Source: Siphonodentalium dalli
Lineage: Eukaryota > Mollusca > Scaphopoda > Gadilida > Siphonodentaliidae
Reading direction: 5' to 3'
DNA length: 64,000 bases
Assembly (NCBI GenBank): GCA_032622095.1
Contig: CP136066.1
Span: 101,203,319-101,267,318, forward strand
In this document: one piece after another, positions 43,665 to 54,375 of the stretch
Layout: each line of letters starts with the position of its first letter
Numbering within the stretch: position 1 is the stretch's first letter
Position numbers and translations under genes: made by a program
Notes under the pieces: model-generated
Seen by the model: only the letters and a program-made list of their open reading frames with translations
The model's database searches: none
Told to the model about the DNA's origin: nothing

Positions 43665-44097
43665 GTTGAACTTATTATCTGAACATTTTCCATCAATGAA
43701 TATGAATCATTCAGCACTGTATTTATATATTAAGGGGAAGAGCGCATACATGTAGCTCAGTTGGATTTGTGGGCCGACCTCTGAGCTACACATTCGAGGG
43801 TTTGAATCCGACATAGTATTGGTTGGACTTTGTGTCACCATCTGCATCCCCAGTACCATGGGCATCACAATTTCAACCATCAGTGCCATGATCGGTGCCC
43901 TGAGAATGATTTCAGAAGACAACAGAATCCTATGGCCAGCATTAGCTCCTGCCCTGAAATCTCTAAAGATGCAGATCTTTTTGTATGACTGTCGTCTGTT
44001 AATTTATTCTGAGCACCCTTCCAAATAAATAATAGACTATTCCAATGTATGTTTTTATAACTGGATCGAAGAGTCCACTTAGTATAGACAGGGTTAA
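43665..44097 (-). mobile_element. Family H element with a SINE inserted
   Basis: AGTTGAACTTATTATCTGAA (to about 43731) and, after the insert, AATAATAGACTATTCCAATG..TATAGACAGGGTTAA at 44028-44097 are the two parts of H in reverse. Confidence 0.6.
43733..44022 (+). mobile_element. tRNA-derived SINE nested in family H
   Basis: A box TAGCTCAGTTGG at 43752-43763, B box GGGTTTGAATCC at 43798-43809, then a GC-richer body to about 44022. The body differs from the 2938 and 61296 SINEs, so it is another family. The body is open in frame (69 codons from 43819) with a hydrophobic start, which I regard as accidental. Confidence 0.65.
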
Positions 44098-44640
44098 TAA
44101 CCAGTGAAGAGGTTATAGGCCGTTTAATCTCATTAGTTTGCGATAATCACCTATTTGGTGCACCTTTTCACCACAGACAATCGTGATAATCACCTTTTGG
44201 AGCTCAGATTTTTCCTCAGAGGCTTCCACGCTATGCAGTGGTATGGGTTACTAATTATATGATCATATTAATTGGATATAATTCCCCTGTTCGGTGCATT
44301 CGTTTAGTGCAGATTTGTTTTGACGTGTTCCATCAAAGAGTGTACTCATAACCTGATCGCAGGTAGTAACAGCTACCGATGTTATATAACTCAAAACTAA
44401 AACATTATATGATCCGACTTGATCAGCCTAAACAATACGCTGGATTTGTTCCAAGTGCATATTAACCTCGCTATCTTGTATATATTATAATTTCGTACTT
44501 TTAGATGTTAAATTTCCATGAGAATATGTTCATTCGCTTGATTTATGTACCTTGTGATTTTAACTCTCCCCAAATCATGTCTACATTTACAGGTAGTACA
44601 TGTTGTAATTGAATTTTGTGAAATTATAAAAAAAGTTGAG
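44098..44640. other. No recognised feature
   Basis: A direct repeat of GATAATCACCT lies at about 44141-44190; nothing else. Confidence 0.4.
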
Positions 44641-44995
44641 GCAAAAAGAATTCCTTCGGTTATTATTTAGCCGACGCCAATTTCAGAAGCTGCCAATATT
44701 TAGGATCTATTGGACAAGGCTCTGCTGAGTCCAATAGATGCCAAATCTCCCGAGTGGACATTAACAGTTTAAGTGACAACATTAGCTACATATTTTATTT
44801 GCAAAATAAGTCTGTTAAAGAATATAAGAATAAATTATTAAAATTGTAAAAAAAAAAATTAAAAAAAAAATGTTAGGCCAATGCATTCTCTTATATATGC
44901 GAGGCGACCTATGGTCGATTCGCATATATAAGAGAATGCGTTGGCACAGGGTATATGGGTTGATACAAAAATCGACCTGGCACTCAAAGGGTTAA
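44641..44995. mobile_element. Family B variant (GAGTGCCAGG type), reverse of 31273
   Basis: A clear hairpin at 44877-44947 (CCAATGCATTCTCTTATATA and complement) and right end CCTGGCACTCAAAGGGTTAA. The left limit is unclear; a second hairpin ATCTATTGGAC / GTCCAATAGAT lies at 44705-44740. Confidence 0.65.
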
Positions 44996-45829
44996 AGTAG
45001 ACAAAATTGTCCCATGCAAACAATTATTTGGGAAACTCATTATTAATGGACCAGTTTGAACATGATTCTGGTATTATGTGTTCAGTCTGTGTTGTCGTAA
45101 CAAAATTATTATTGAACAAGTATTTTCTCCAATTCACAAGAATCTTGTAAATTCTGGTATTTGGAAAGCGCGATAATGTGAGATAGGTAATAGCAATGCT
45201 ATGAGAGCTCTCTGCCACCCCTGACCATAGAAACCAGTCTGTATATAACTCGATAGTTGGCAACTATAACAATGAGTTTGTTGGGAGAAGCAATGGCTTT
45301 TGATAGCTTTCCATATTAATTGGAACCAACACAAATAACTGCATTAGTTCAGAACTTCAGACAGTGAGAACATTATACCATGTAATCCGATTGTCGGGAT
45401 TGGCATCCTAGTGTAGATAAATGCATCACTCTCAGACTCTCTATCAGTATATTGTGGGAATACACAGTCACCATTTATCTAAAGAATGCGAGATGTGTTT
45501 TCTTGTCAAGAATAGCTGATAGCAGGCCAAAATATCACGGCAAACCTATAGTGCAAATATCAAATCAGATCTGCCCGCCAAATATCATGTCTGTGTAGAG
45601 CTTTACTTGTCTGAATGCAATCTTATGTAATATACATTATATGTGAGCTAATTAATGCTTGTGTTTACATTCTGGTTGAGTTTGTGTATATGAATTATAC
45701 ATGTATCATAGAGTTACTTTTCTTGCATACATTTTTCATTGTTATTATGAGAAAATGCTGATGGGGGGGATACTCGGTCCATCATCCAAGTGCAGATATC
45801 TCCTAGTATTCAGTAAATCAGTCGATAAT
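44996..45829. other. No recognised feature
   Basis: Two overlapping minus-strand frames (45024-45334) lack motifs. Confidence 0.4.
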
Positions 45830-46229
45830 TTAACCCTTTACACAACAAAACTGCCAAAACCGGCCAAATAAAGCTTCAACAGCCTAAAATATCTTCGGTC
45901 TGTCTCAATAGAACCATACAAATATGGATATCATTGGAACCGGGTCTTTGACCACATGGTGATAGTTACAGTTATGCCCTGTGCCAATGCATTCTCTTAT
46001 ATATGCGAGTCGACCATAGGTCGCCTCGCATATATAAGAGAATGCATTGGCCTAAAAAAAATCTTTTTTTAACACTTTTTACCTTTTTTTCTAACATTCT
46101 TTAACAATTTTATAATTTTTAATGTGTTAAGCCAATGCATTCTCTTATATATGCGAGGCGACCTATGGTCGACTCGCATATATAAGAGAATGCATTGGCA
46201 CAGGGCCCTTCTATTGGGTAAAGGGTTAA
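45830..46229. mobile_element. Family B young element, 400 bp
   Basis: TTAACCCTTTACACAACAAA to TTGGGTAAAGGGTTAA; nearly identical to 14000-14394 (reverse) and 50041-50440. Its right TTAA (46226-46229) is shared with the next element. Confidence 0.85.
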
Positions 46230-46572
46230 CCCTTTGGCGAGTAGAACGACATATATGTCGCCATTCGGTTCGCGAGTTGAACGACTTATATGTTGTTTCA
46301 GGAAGTGTCATTTTATGTAGACATAACTTCAATAAATCATCTGATTTGTATAAAATGATTTCTATATGAGTTATTTTGATTAATATAATGTCCCAAATAT
46401 ATAAGTTTAATCGATTATGATAACACACGTTAACAGAAAATGCACATAAATTAAAACAAATTATTGGACCCTTTTGACCCGAACTTGTTACTAATTATTT
46501 CTATGACGTTTGACGTTAAATTTACTCTTGACGTCATGTATATGACGTTACAAATACTCTCCAAAGGGTTAA
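46226..46572. mobile_element. TTAA element of another subfamily (347 bp)
   Basis: TTAACCCTTTGGCGAGTAGA to ACTCTCCAAAGGGTTAA. Left side has the perfect palindrome CGACATATATGTCG and a weaker second copy (CGACTTATATGTTG). Right side has TGACGTCA and three further TGACGTT-type words. It abuts the 45830 element through one common TTAA, as if one inserted at the border of the other. Confidence 0.7.
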
Positions 46573-47177
46573 AGCTAAGCCTTAATTTCTGAACTTCTTC
46601 GGTAATATAAGTTGATAGTCAAGGAATTGTAATTGTGTTTTGGCACTGCGTGCAATTAACATTGTTCCATAAATTTTGTGATGAAAACCGTTGAGTTAAA
46701 TTGGAGTGTAAAATAAGTGTACTGTCTATTTTTCAATAACGGTAGAGAAAACTATTAAAATTCGCAATTTATTTCTATGTCCCACTTGACAACATTCACG
46801 AAAACATTTTTATACCATGAAAATGAATATTCCTGATCAACCATCAGCGATTAACATCTGAACCAGGTCATACATAATAATAGAGCTCAGAAAGAACAAT
46901 GTGTTATTTGACAACTTAATCGTGATGTAACCAGTTGGAATAAACTACTGGTATGTGGCTTTTAGCGATGTCCACTTCAATATTTTTCAGAATAAGGCAA
47001 TAATTATCAATGTGTGTAGCCCTGAAGAGCATTAAATTGTCTTTCCACAAATTGGTTCACTACTGATCAGCGTTAACTGGAAAATAAAAGTATCTTCGCT
47101 TTATATTCCCTGTTGGTGTTATATAGTAGCAGATACACAGGTGATGTGGGCATTAAACTGTGGATATGATAGGGGAA
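46573..47177. other. No recognised feature
   Basis: AT-rich; no ORF or repeat recognised. A partial family A-like end (TACAGTAATGCTCTATAAG) starts at 47178. Confidence 0.4.
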
Positions 47178-47253
47178 TACAGTAATGCTCTATAAGTCCA
47201 AAACCGCATAATCCCAACCATTATCCCAAGCTAGAGAAGACTTGGTCTACTGC

Positions 47254-47399
47254 TACAGTAATGTCCTAAATAATCGACTCCTTAACCTCAGTGAGAGCTT
47301 TCCGATGAATGGCAACAAGCCATATTTCTGACTAAATCCTGAAAAATTACCCATAATTCTGCTGTGGTTAAGGAGTCGATTATTTATGGCATTACTGTA
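47254..47399. mobile_element. Family A foldback, left arm mostly deleted
   Basis: TACAGTAATGTCCTAAATAA..CCTTAACCTCAGTGAGAGC then full right arm. Its partner at 33601 is complete, so the deletion occurred after the duplication. Confidence 0.75.
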
Positions 47400-48027
47400 C
47401 CTTAATAGTTGGCTCATAATGTCATCATCAGACAGTTACATGTAAATAGTTCTAACTTAACCTATGTTTTTTGTCTGACTGACCTTGGTATGCAGGTTAA
47501 AACATACATTGACTGACATTAGTATCTTGTCATCAAATGGTGTTTCCTTTATGGAATGTTGGTATGTTATAAAAGTGCCTTCTGTCAGTACATTGACTCG
47601 TGTGTCTATTGTAACATATGATTAAAGAAAATTACAGTAGCATGTTCATTATTTAGAAGGATACCAAGTGTTTTGCAGTACTATCTAGGTTTAATATGAG
47701 AAGTACAAACACAATTTATAATAATAGTAGGAAGAATCATGTCCAGGGTATTAAAGACAAATTATGGACATGTTCAGGTGCATGAAACTGACAAGTTAGT
47801 ATTCAGGCGCTATTCCAACTGGAGGAATGTAGCATTCTAATAACGTCAACGAAAATCTCAAGCAAATCGACCATACCACTCCTTAGAAAACATCGTCTGA
47901 ACTACTCACAATTGTAAATATCTATTTCTCGATTCGGTACTCAACTATCGGCGATAAACAAACGCAAACGGTTTCGCCACCGAGAGTGACTGCATTTAAT
48001 TATTATATAATTTGGATATCATATCTG
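47254..48027 (+). repeat. Inverted duplication, member 2
   Basis: Reverse complement of 32966-33817: a family A element at 47254-47399 (left arm deleted), the shared 330-bp middle, and family D to GATATCATATCTGTAA. Divergence is a few percent plus small indels by eye. Confidence 0.8.
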
Positions 48028-48078
48028 TAAAAATAACTACTTTGAGCAAGATTATTCATCACTTTAAGTGACATCGCT
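47745..48078 (+). mobile_element. Family D element
   Basis: TTAAAGACAAATTATGGACA to CATCACTTTAAG; best-defined left end of the family. Overlaps the inverted-duplication unit. Confidence 0.7.
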
Positions 48079-48471
48079 GCATGATGCCGATTGTCACAGG
48101 CTCCCAGCACTGACAAAAAACCTCACAATACAAAGTATTTCACAGACATGGTTATAGAATGACTGGAGCTAATATTGACAGATATATAGCCCTGCGTGTC
48201 TGATAAAAGAGACTGTGTGTTTGCTGAATTCTCTGCTGTAGGTGACCATCTTTATTGTCACAGTGGCTGGTGTGAGCATGCCTCTTGTGTGTGGTCATTT
48301 CCCAGTATATTTGTTCAGTTCATTCTATCCTGTGTTAATCTCATTTGAAATTTGCAGTTGTCTGAGAGATGTTTGCCGGCTGTGCCCAGCTGATTATGTC
48401 AGATTGATCATATGATATTTTGACTGTTCTCTATGTTGTATCCACCATTCTGTTTGGGGTGAGTTCAACCT

Positions 48472-48882
48472 TTAACATTTTCATGACTGGAGTTGCACTG
48501 TTAAGTGTATTCTCTTATATATGTGATTCTCTCTAAGGGAGCCTCGCATTAATAAAAAAATGCACCGGCTTACATGGTCAAGGTAAATATTGTTAGGCCA
48601 ATGCAGGGCTCGATTTAACTTGATTCGCATCGCAAATTAGCAATTTCCAATTTCTGCTAACCAATTTAAAATGAAAAAACATACAAGTATTGGTAGGGAA
48701 TATGCTATACAAAATCTACCGATTGCTGCAAAATGCTATACAAATTTAAAAATTAAATCGACCCCGGCAATGTATTCTCTTATATATCTGAGGCTTGCTA
48801 TGTGAGACTTGCATATATAAGATAATACATTGGCACAGGGTTTTTGCTAAATTTTAGGAAGCTCCAGTCATGAAAGGGTTAA
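48472..48882. mobile_element. Family B element (older type) with a hAT-like MITE inside
   Basis: TTAACATTTTCATGACTGG to CATGAAAGGGTTAA. The second hairpin is interrupted near its start by 48602-48766. Confidence 0.75.
48602..48766. mobile_element. hAT-like MITE nested in family B
   Basis: CAGGGCTCGATTTA at the left, TAAATCGACCCC at the right, bounded by CCAATG and GCAATG. Same element as 11123-11262. The host element is recognisable on both sides, so boundaries are well supported. Confidence 0.7.
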
Positions 48883-48892
48883 CATCACTTGG

Positions 48893-49680
48893 GAGAATTT
48901 CAGGGAGTTAGATTGTCGAAAATTCCAACCACATCAACTGTACCAGTTCAGAGAACACAACAGTTGACTATGCACAAATGTAAATATTTATTAATTTATT
49001 CGGGACACATTGGACATAAACTTAATGGCAATGGTTGCGCCAATAATAGTCACATGGGGTGGTCCTTGAACACACTGAGGAGATGACTTTAAAAAAGCAT
49101 TTTGCTTGTTGTCAGATCCTCCATATCTCACAATTGAAAAACTCACCAAAAACAAGAAATGAAAAAATTGTATTTACAAAGATTCTCATGATGTAATTAT
49201 TATATTCATGCTCACACCAACCACTTTAAATCACCTGTATGTATTTTATTTTATTTTATGTCATTCTATGTTTATTACACTTCACCTGTCCTAGAATCTG
49301 TTAAAGACATACTGTGGACTTATTTGATTGAATAAAACCAATTTGTTAACTATCCAAACATTTTCCCCATTGGAAGAATGTAGCAATAAACTAAGATTGT
49401 CGAAAATTCCAACCACATCGACTGTACCAATTCAGAGAATACAACAGTTGATTATGCACAAATGTAAATATTTACTAATTTATTCGGGACGCATTATTGG
49501 ACATAAACTTAATGGCAATGGTTGTGCCAATAATAGTCACTGCGTGTAATTCATTTATAAACATTGACACTGTTTTCTGACTATTTGGATAACAAATTTA
49601 TGAAAATAATTTATTTTGGCATAATTATTTGTTATTCCGTTCGAAACACCCGATTGGAGTGTTTCATATCACTTTAATTT
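48893..49680 (+). mobile_element. Two diverged family D copies
   Basis: 48893-49055 and 49300-49680 share AAGATTGTCGAAAATTCC-like, CAACCACATC, GCACAAATGTAAATATTTA and 'ATTTATTCGGGAC' with each other. More distantly they share the D landmarks (GAATGTAGC, TTTCATATCACTTTAA). A degraded subfamily. Confidence 0.55.
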
Positions 49681-49984
49681 AAAAAAATACTTTACAAGGT
49701 TTATGCAGGCACATACAGGGCTTGTTTTATCATGTGTGATGATGCTTTTATTTTATAGTTCCATTTTCATGTTTGAGGGGAACGTCATGCGAGGGCAATG
49801 AGGTGTGTATGGAAGACGCATTCCATACAGATTTGTAAAATTTATATGGAACACTGTAATTCTATGAATAAGCTTGAAATAAAAGAATAAGCCCACTTAT
49901 AGTCACATCTATAATCAATAGGGACAGGATATGGACACCATGATAATCCGCAAATACACTTTAAATAAAATGTTTGAACATATA

Positions 49985-50500
49985 CATGCTGGGAGGGATA
50001 TACCAGTAGCAGAAATAAGTCACTTTTCCTTTAGGACAAGTTAACCCTTTACCCAACAAACCGGCCAAAACCGGCCAAATAAAGCTTCAACAGCCTAAAA
50101 TATCTTCGGTCTGTCTCAATAGAACCATACAAATATGGATATCATTGGAACCGGCTCCTTGACCACATTGTGATAGTTACAGTTATGCCCTGTGCCAATG
50201 CATTCTCTTATATATGCGAGTCGACCATAGGTCGCCTCGCATATATAAGAGAATGCATTGGCCTAAAAAAAATCTTTTTTTAACACTTTTTACCATTTTT
50301 TCTTACATTCTTTAACAATTTTATAATTTTTAATGTGTTAAGCCAATGCATTCTCTTATATATGCGAGGCGACCTATGGTCGACTCGCATATATAAGAGA
50401 ATGCATTGGCACAGGGCCCTTCTGTTGGGTAAAGGGTTAATAGGGAGAAGTGACACATTTTAGGTAGAATATATCTCCCACACCTCCTTCCAGGCTGTCC
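49985..50500. mobile_element. Family I hAT-like element split by family B
   Basis: GTCACTTTTCCTTTAGGACA (to 50040) and TAGGGAGAAGTGACACATTT..CAGGCTGTCCCTTCAG (from 50441) are contiguous in the copy at 27540-27623. The family B element lies exactly at a TTAA between them. Confidence 0.6.
50041..50440. mobile_element. Family B young element, 400 bp, clean TTAA insertion
   Basis: TTAACCCTTTACCCAACAAA to TGTTGGGTAAAGGGTTAA. Interrupts family I, showing TTAA on both sides of the insertion. Hairpins and spacer as in 14000 and 45830. Confidence 0.88.
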
Positions 50501-50863
50501 CTTCAGAAAGTATTAGAGATGGTGTAGAAAATTACAAAAGTCCAGATACATAATGTGATTGCAGTGGAAACCAATTCACTGGACCACAAGATGCTCAAAT
50601 ACATGTATGTCCTCCTAACCTGCCTCTGTATGACTGAAGCAAAAGCTCTCAATGAATGTTGATTATGGAAGGACATGCAATACCCCTGGGGAAGTTTTAA
50701 GAAACTAAATCTTCGGAGATGTAATGTGGAGCTTTTAAAATCTAGCATTTTTTGCATAGTGGTGATGGCATATAAAAATGAGCCTTTTTCAGAGTAACGG
50801 TACATATGTACTAGTACTTGTCATGTTTTAATGTTTTCTTTACCATTAGCCTGTCACAGCATT

Positions 50864-50985
50864 ATTCAGCCCTCAAAATTACCTACTGTAAAAGACAATG
50901 CCGTAGAAAAACAGTAGAATTTATGCAATGTAGAAGAAGTTCATGCAATTCTAAAGCAATTCCACAGAAGAAAATTGTCAATTTC
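50864..50985 (+). repeat. Family N repeat fragment
   Basis: CAGCCCTCAAAATTACCTAC to AAAATTGTCAATTTC; see 2195-2335. Confidence 0.45.
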
Positions 50986-51140
50986 AACTTGTTATGGTAC
51001 AATATATACAGTACTTACATGTAACAATGAACAAATGCTCAGTGTAGTGTCATGGTATCAAGTATGTTTAGTTCTAGGGTCATTAGTGCAGTTGGAGTGG
51101 CAATATCATGGATTTCACTCCCACCATGGGCTCACTGTAT

Positions 51141-51720
51141 TAACCCTTTTCTATAGTAAAGCATCATTGATGAGTACTTAGTTATCCCATACGAAATGTT
51201 CAGGTAATAAGTTTAACCCTTTATATACTAAAGCATCATTGATGAGTAGTTATCCCATAGGAAATGTTCAGATAATAAGTTTAACCCTTTATATACTAAA
51301 GCATCATTGATGAGTAGTTATCCCATAGGAAATGTTCAGATAATAAGTTTAACCCTTTATATACTAAAGCATCATTGATGAGTAGTTATCCCATAAGAAA
51401 TGTTCAGTTAATAAGTTTAACCCTTTATATACTAAAGCATCATTGAAGAGTAGTTATCCCATAGGAAATGTTCAGATAATAAGTTTAACCCTTTATATAC
51501 TATAAAAGCATCATTGATGAGTAGTTATCCCATAGGAAATGTTCAGATAATAAATACAACAATCATTGAACTTATTATCTAAGCATTTTCCTCAATCAAT
51601 AGGGGGTCCTTCTGCACATTTATTTATCTGTCATCTGCTTTTATCACCTTAATAACATCCCTCCAATAACAGACCATTCCAGTTGTACACCTTTTAACTG
51701 ACCAGGAGAATCCATTTAGC
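51141..51720 (-). mobile_element. Family H element with an internal 68-bp array
   Basis: Six head-to-tail units of 68 bp (first 73) start near 51142, 51215, 51283, 51351, 51419 and 51487. Each runs AACCCTTTATATACTAAAGC..TGATGAGTAGTTATCCCATA..TTCAGATAATAAGTTT. The unit is the terminal 68 bp of family H. The remainder of H follows (GAACTTATTATCTAAGC to GAGAATCCATTTAGC). Confidence 0.85.
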
Positions 51721-51727
51721 ACCTTTA

Positions 51728-51845
51728 GCTTGGCTGTTTTTATCTGTAGCTATGTGCCATGACATGTTAACACCATATACTGATTTTCCTTGGATCAGTT
51801 TGCTTGGCTGGTTTTTGTCTATAGCTATGTGCCATGACATGTCAT
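51728..51845. repeat. Short direct repeat
   Basis: TAGCTATGTGCCATGACATG occurs at about 51748 and 51823, preceded in both by a TTGGCTG..TTTTT-TCT tract; period about 75 bp. Confidence 0.6.
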
Positions 51846-52558
51846 CAGGCGGGTGATATACTACTGACCATTTTGAGACAAACCACAGCTGGTGGTGTAT
51901 TGATTGTTGCCAGAACGTAATTATAGTAAGACCTTATGCCCTCGGCACTACAGGCCTCTCCTTTCCTTTCACCCAAGCCATCGGAGAAAAATCAATGGCT
52001 TCACGGCAGGTCTCTGATAATTGATGAATGTTGCTGATTGCGCTCTACAATTAAAGTCGCCCTGCTCCCAATGTGTTGACATTATCACTTGTTGTATACA
52101 CGCCATGCGTAGTAAGCTGTTTTAAATCTACTGTTTCCTTTTGGTTTATTGAAGTTAAACTGTTAATAAAAGGAATAAAATTCACATGTGCACACTAGTA
52201 AGGCATTATTGGATACCATTAATATTCTCTCTTATGCTGAATTTCTGTTCTATATTTGACCTTTCTTCAGCTGAGTTCTGATGTTTTTAGAACAGTTTCT
52301 TGCATGAGTCAATCACAGACCAGTCATAAAGTTTTTTGATGCAGTGTATTAAAATAGCTTTGAATTTAATGAAGTAAGAAGCATTTCGTTGAGTGTGAAT
52401 TCATTGTAAAAGCTATTAACTAAACTCAGAATATTTCATTACCAGACTTTCATTGATTTTCAGTGTTTTATCGGACTTCAAGGAACTAGTTAGCGTCTGG
52501 TATTATTCCATTCCCACTGAGGTGAGGCACATGTACTCAACGGAATCCCAGCAATTGA
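51846..52558. other. No recognised feature
   Basis: Unique-looking sequence directly upstream of the possible exon at 52591. A pyrimidine-rich tract is at 51956-51975. Confidence 0.4.
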
Positions 52559-52590
52559 ATACATATTAGTGTTTATACATGTACCTCCAG

Positions 52591-52736
52591 TGGAATACAA
52601 TTCGGAATTACTATTGTTGATGTTTTCGCCAAGAAAGATGATGTCGTCAACATTCTGCTTTTGGTTGATGCCCCAATCAGTACTGGTTATTCATCAGACT
52701 TAAATCACAATATAGGTACCTATAGTATCAATGAAG
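52591..52736 (+). CDS. Possible internal exon of an extracellular-type protein
   Basis: The frame is open from 52559 to the TAG at 52775, with no ATG near the start. The proposed acceptor is TGTACCTCCAG (ending 52590) and donor GAAG|GTGACA (at 52737); the phase is 1 at the donor. The peptide includes VDVFAKKDDVVNILLLVD and DAPISTGYSS, with alternating hydrophobic beta-strand character and few Cys, Tyr or Ile runs of the kind that noncoding ORFs here show. Such strands would suit a cadherin-like or other beta-sandwich ectodomain, but no family is established. An alternative donor is TATAG|GTACCT at 52714. It lies just before a foldback element (52781). Confidence 0.4.
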
Positions 52737-52780
52737 GTGACAGTCATGGATTGAAATTATCTAATACAATGTTGTAGCAT

Positions 52781-52946
52781 ATAAAATAGAGAACACAACT
52801 TCTTGCGTCATAATCTCGAATCAACGCTCATCTTTAATAATTGAGAATCTTTTATCAAACTCTCTCAAGATATATTCTTGCACCATCCGCAACTCAATCG
52901 ATAAAATATTCTCGATTAAGATGTGCGTTATGTTCTGTCTATTTAT
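52781..52946. mobile_element. Foldback element, about 166 bp
   Basis: TAAAATAGAGAACACAAC / GTTATGTTCTGTCTATTTA ends, with inner arms CTCGAATCAACGCTCATCTT and AAGATGTGCGTTATG pairing loosely. Not matched elsewhere in the window. Confidence 0.55.
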
Positions 52947-53200
52947 AGTATAGAGCACACCCTCATGGGCAGCGGAGCAGGGGGCCATCAGGGGCTCCAG
53001 CCCCTTTTACCCTCACCTGACGCCTGAACAAATTCATGAATTCCCTAAATTTTAGTATGTTACTAGCAGAGAGTGCAATAACATAGATAAACACAGTTTT
53101 GAGAACATATGTTTATGTATTTACACTGGTCACAACAAACCTGTGCAATAAGGTTAACCAGTTCGCACACTTGTGTCTTTCTATCTATATCTTGCCACAG

Positions 53201-54081
53201 CAGGGACCAGCCTAGACCAGATTTTCAGGGCGAAATGACTTCGCCCTACAATAAAAAATAAGGCGAAGTGGCCATTCTATAGGGCGAAGTGAGTCTACAA
53301 AATTTAAATTGATCAGTACTACGACAGGAGTAGCTATAGAACGAAAATAGGAGAGATGAAATATGTCAATTAAACTTATGAAACAATGGTTGAAATATGG
53401 AGTCATCATGTTCACTTCATGACCCTAATAACTATTAATAATACCCAAACATAATTGTGAGAGGATAGCAGCATTTTATATCGTAATTGTGAGAGAATGA
53501 CAGGATTTTATTTCATATTTTTCGGGTTGTTAAAAATGCCAACAATATTTATCAAACAGAAACGAAACGAAATCATGAACACTTTTACTGCGCTCTGTTA
53601 GTAATCCCGTTTGAAATTTTAATATGCTTCACAAATGAATTTGTTTTAAAATTTCTTTAACCAAACTCCATAGAGGGAGTGATGAATTCTCACATTGTGA
53701 GAGGTGTGAGTTGTAATCTTCATTGTAAGGTGTGGTAATCACGGTAATCTAAAAATAACAACAACCAGATTAACACTTGAGGCCCGACGATGTTTTCACA
53801 GCTGCCAGTAATCAGACTCCGTTGTCAACATGCTTCCAGATTGGAGAATTACAGGTGTTAATTGTTTTATAACACCATGATACACCCTGATAGTGGAGTA
53901 TTGTGTGCAATCACAGTTGACAGTTGTAAATTATCATAAATTATTTGGGGCATTTTGCCGAATTTCGTCAGTCAACTTTGGAATTTTTAGGGCGACTTGA
54001 ACTTCGCCCGTCTGCAAAAATAAGGCGAAGCGGACGGCGCTAGGGCGAAGAAGTCGCCCACGTCGCCCTCTCGGCTGGTCC
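53201..54081. mobile_element. hAT element, 881 bp, with 8-bp target duplication
   Basis: Ends CAGGGACCAGCC / GGCTGGTCCCTG. TGCCACAG lies on both sides (53193-53200, 54082-54089), a perfect 8-bp duplication. Subterminal AGGGCGAAGT and ACTTCGCCCT words are repeated in both arms. Interior is noncoding. Shares its terminal CAGGGACCAG(C/T)C with family I at 27261. Confidence 0.92.
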
Positions 54082-54159
54082 CTGTGCCACAGATATTTAC
54101 AGGTTTGGAACTTCCACCATGAGAACCTATGCACCCGAGATTGTGAGATCATTCAGACT

Positions 54160-54375
54160 TACAGTAATGCCCTAAGTAATCGGCTCCATAACCACAGCAG
54201 AATTATGGGTAACTTTTCAGGATTTAGTCGGAAATATGGCTTGTTGCCATTCATCGGAAAGCTCTCGGGGTGAGCTTTCCAATGAATGGCAACAAGCTAT
54301 ATTTCCGACTAAATCCTGAAAAGTTACCCATAATTCTGCTGTGGTTAAAGAGTGATTATTTAGAGCATTACTGTA
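54160..54375. mobile_element. Family A foldback, complete
   Basis: TACAGTAATGCCCTAAGTAA to GAGCATTACTGTA. The overlapping ORFs on both strands come from the inverted repeat. Confidence 0.85.
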
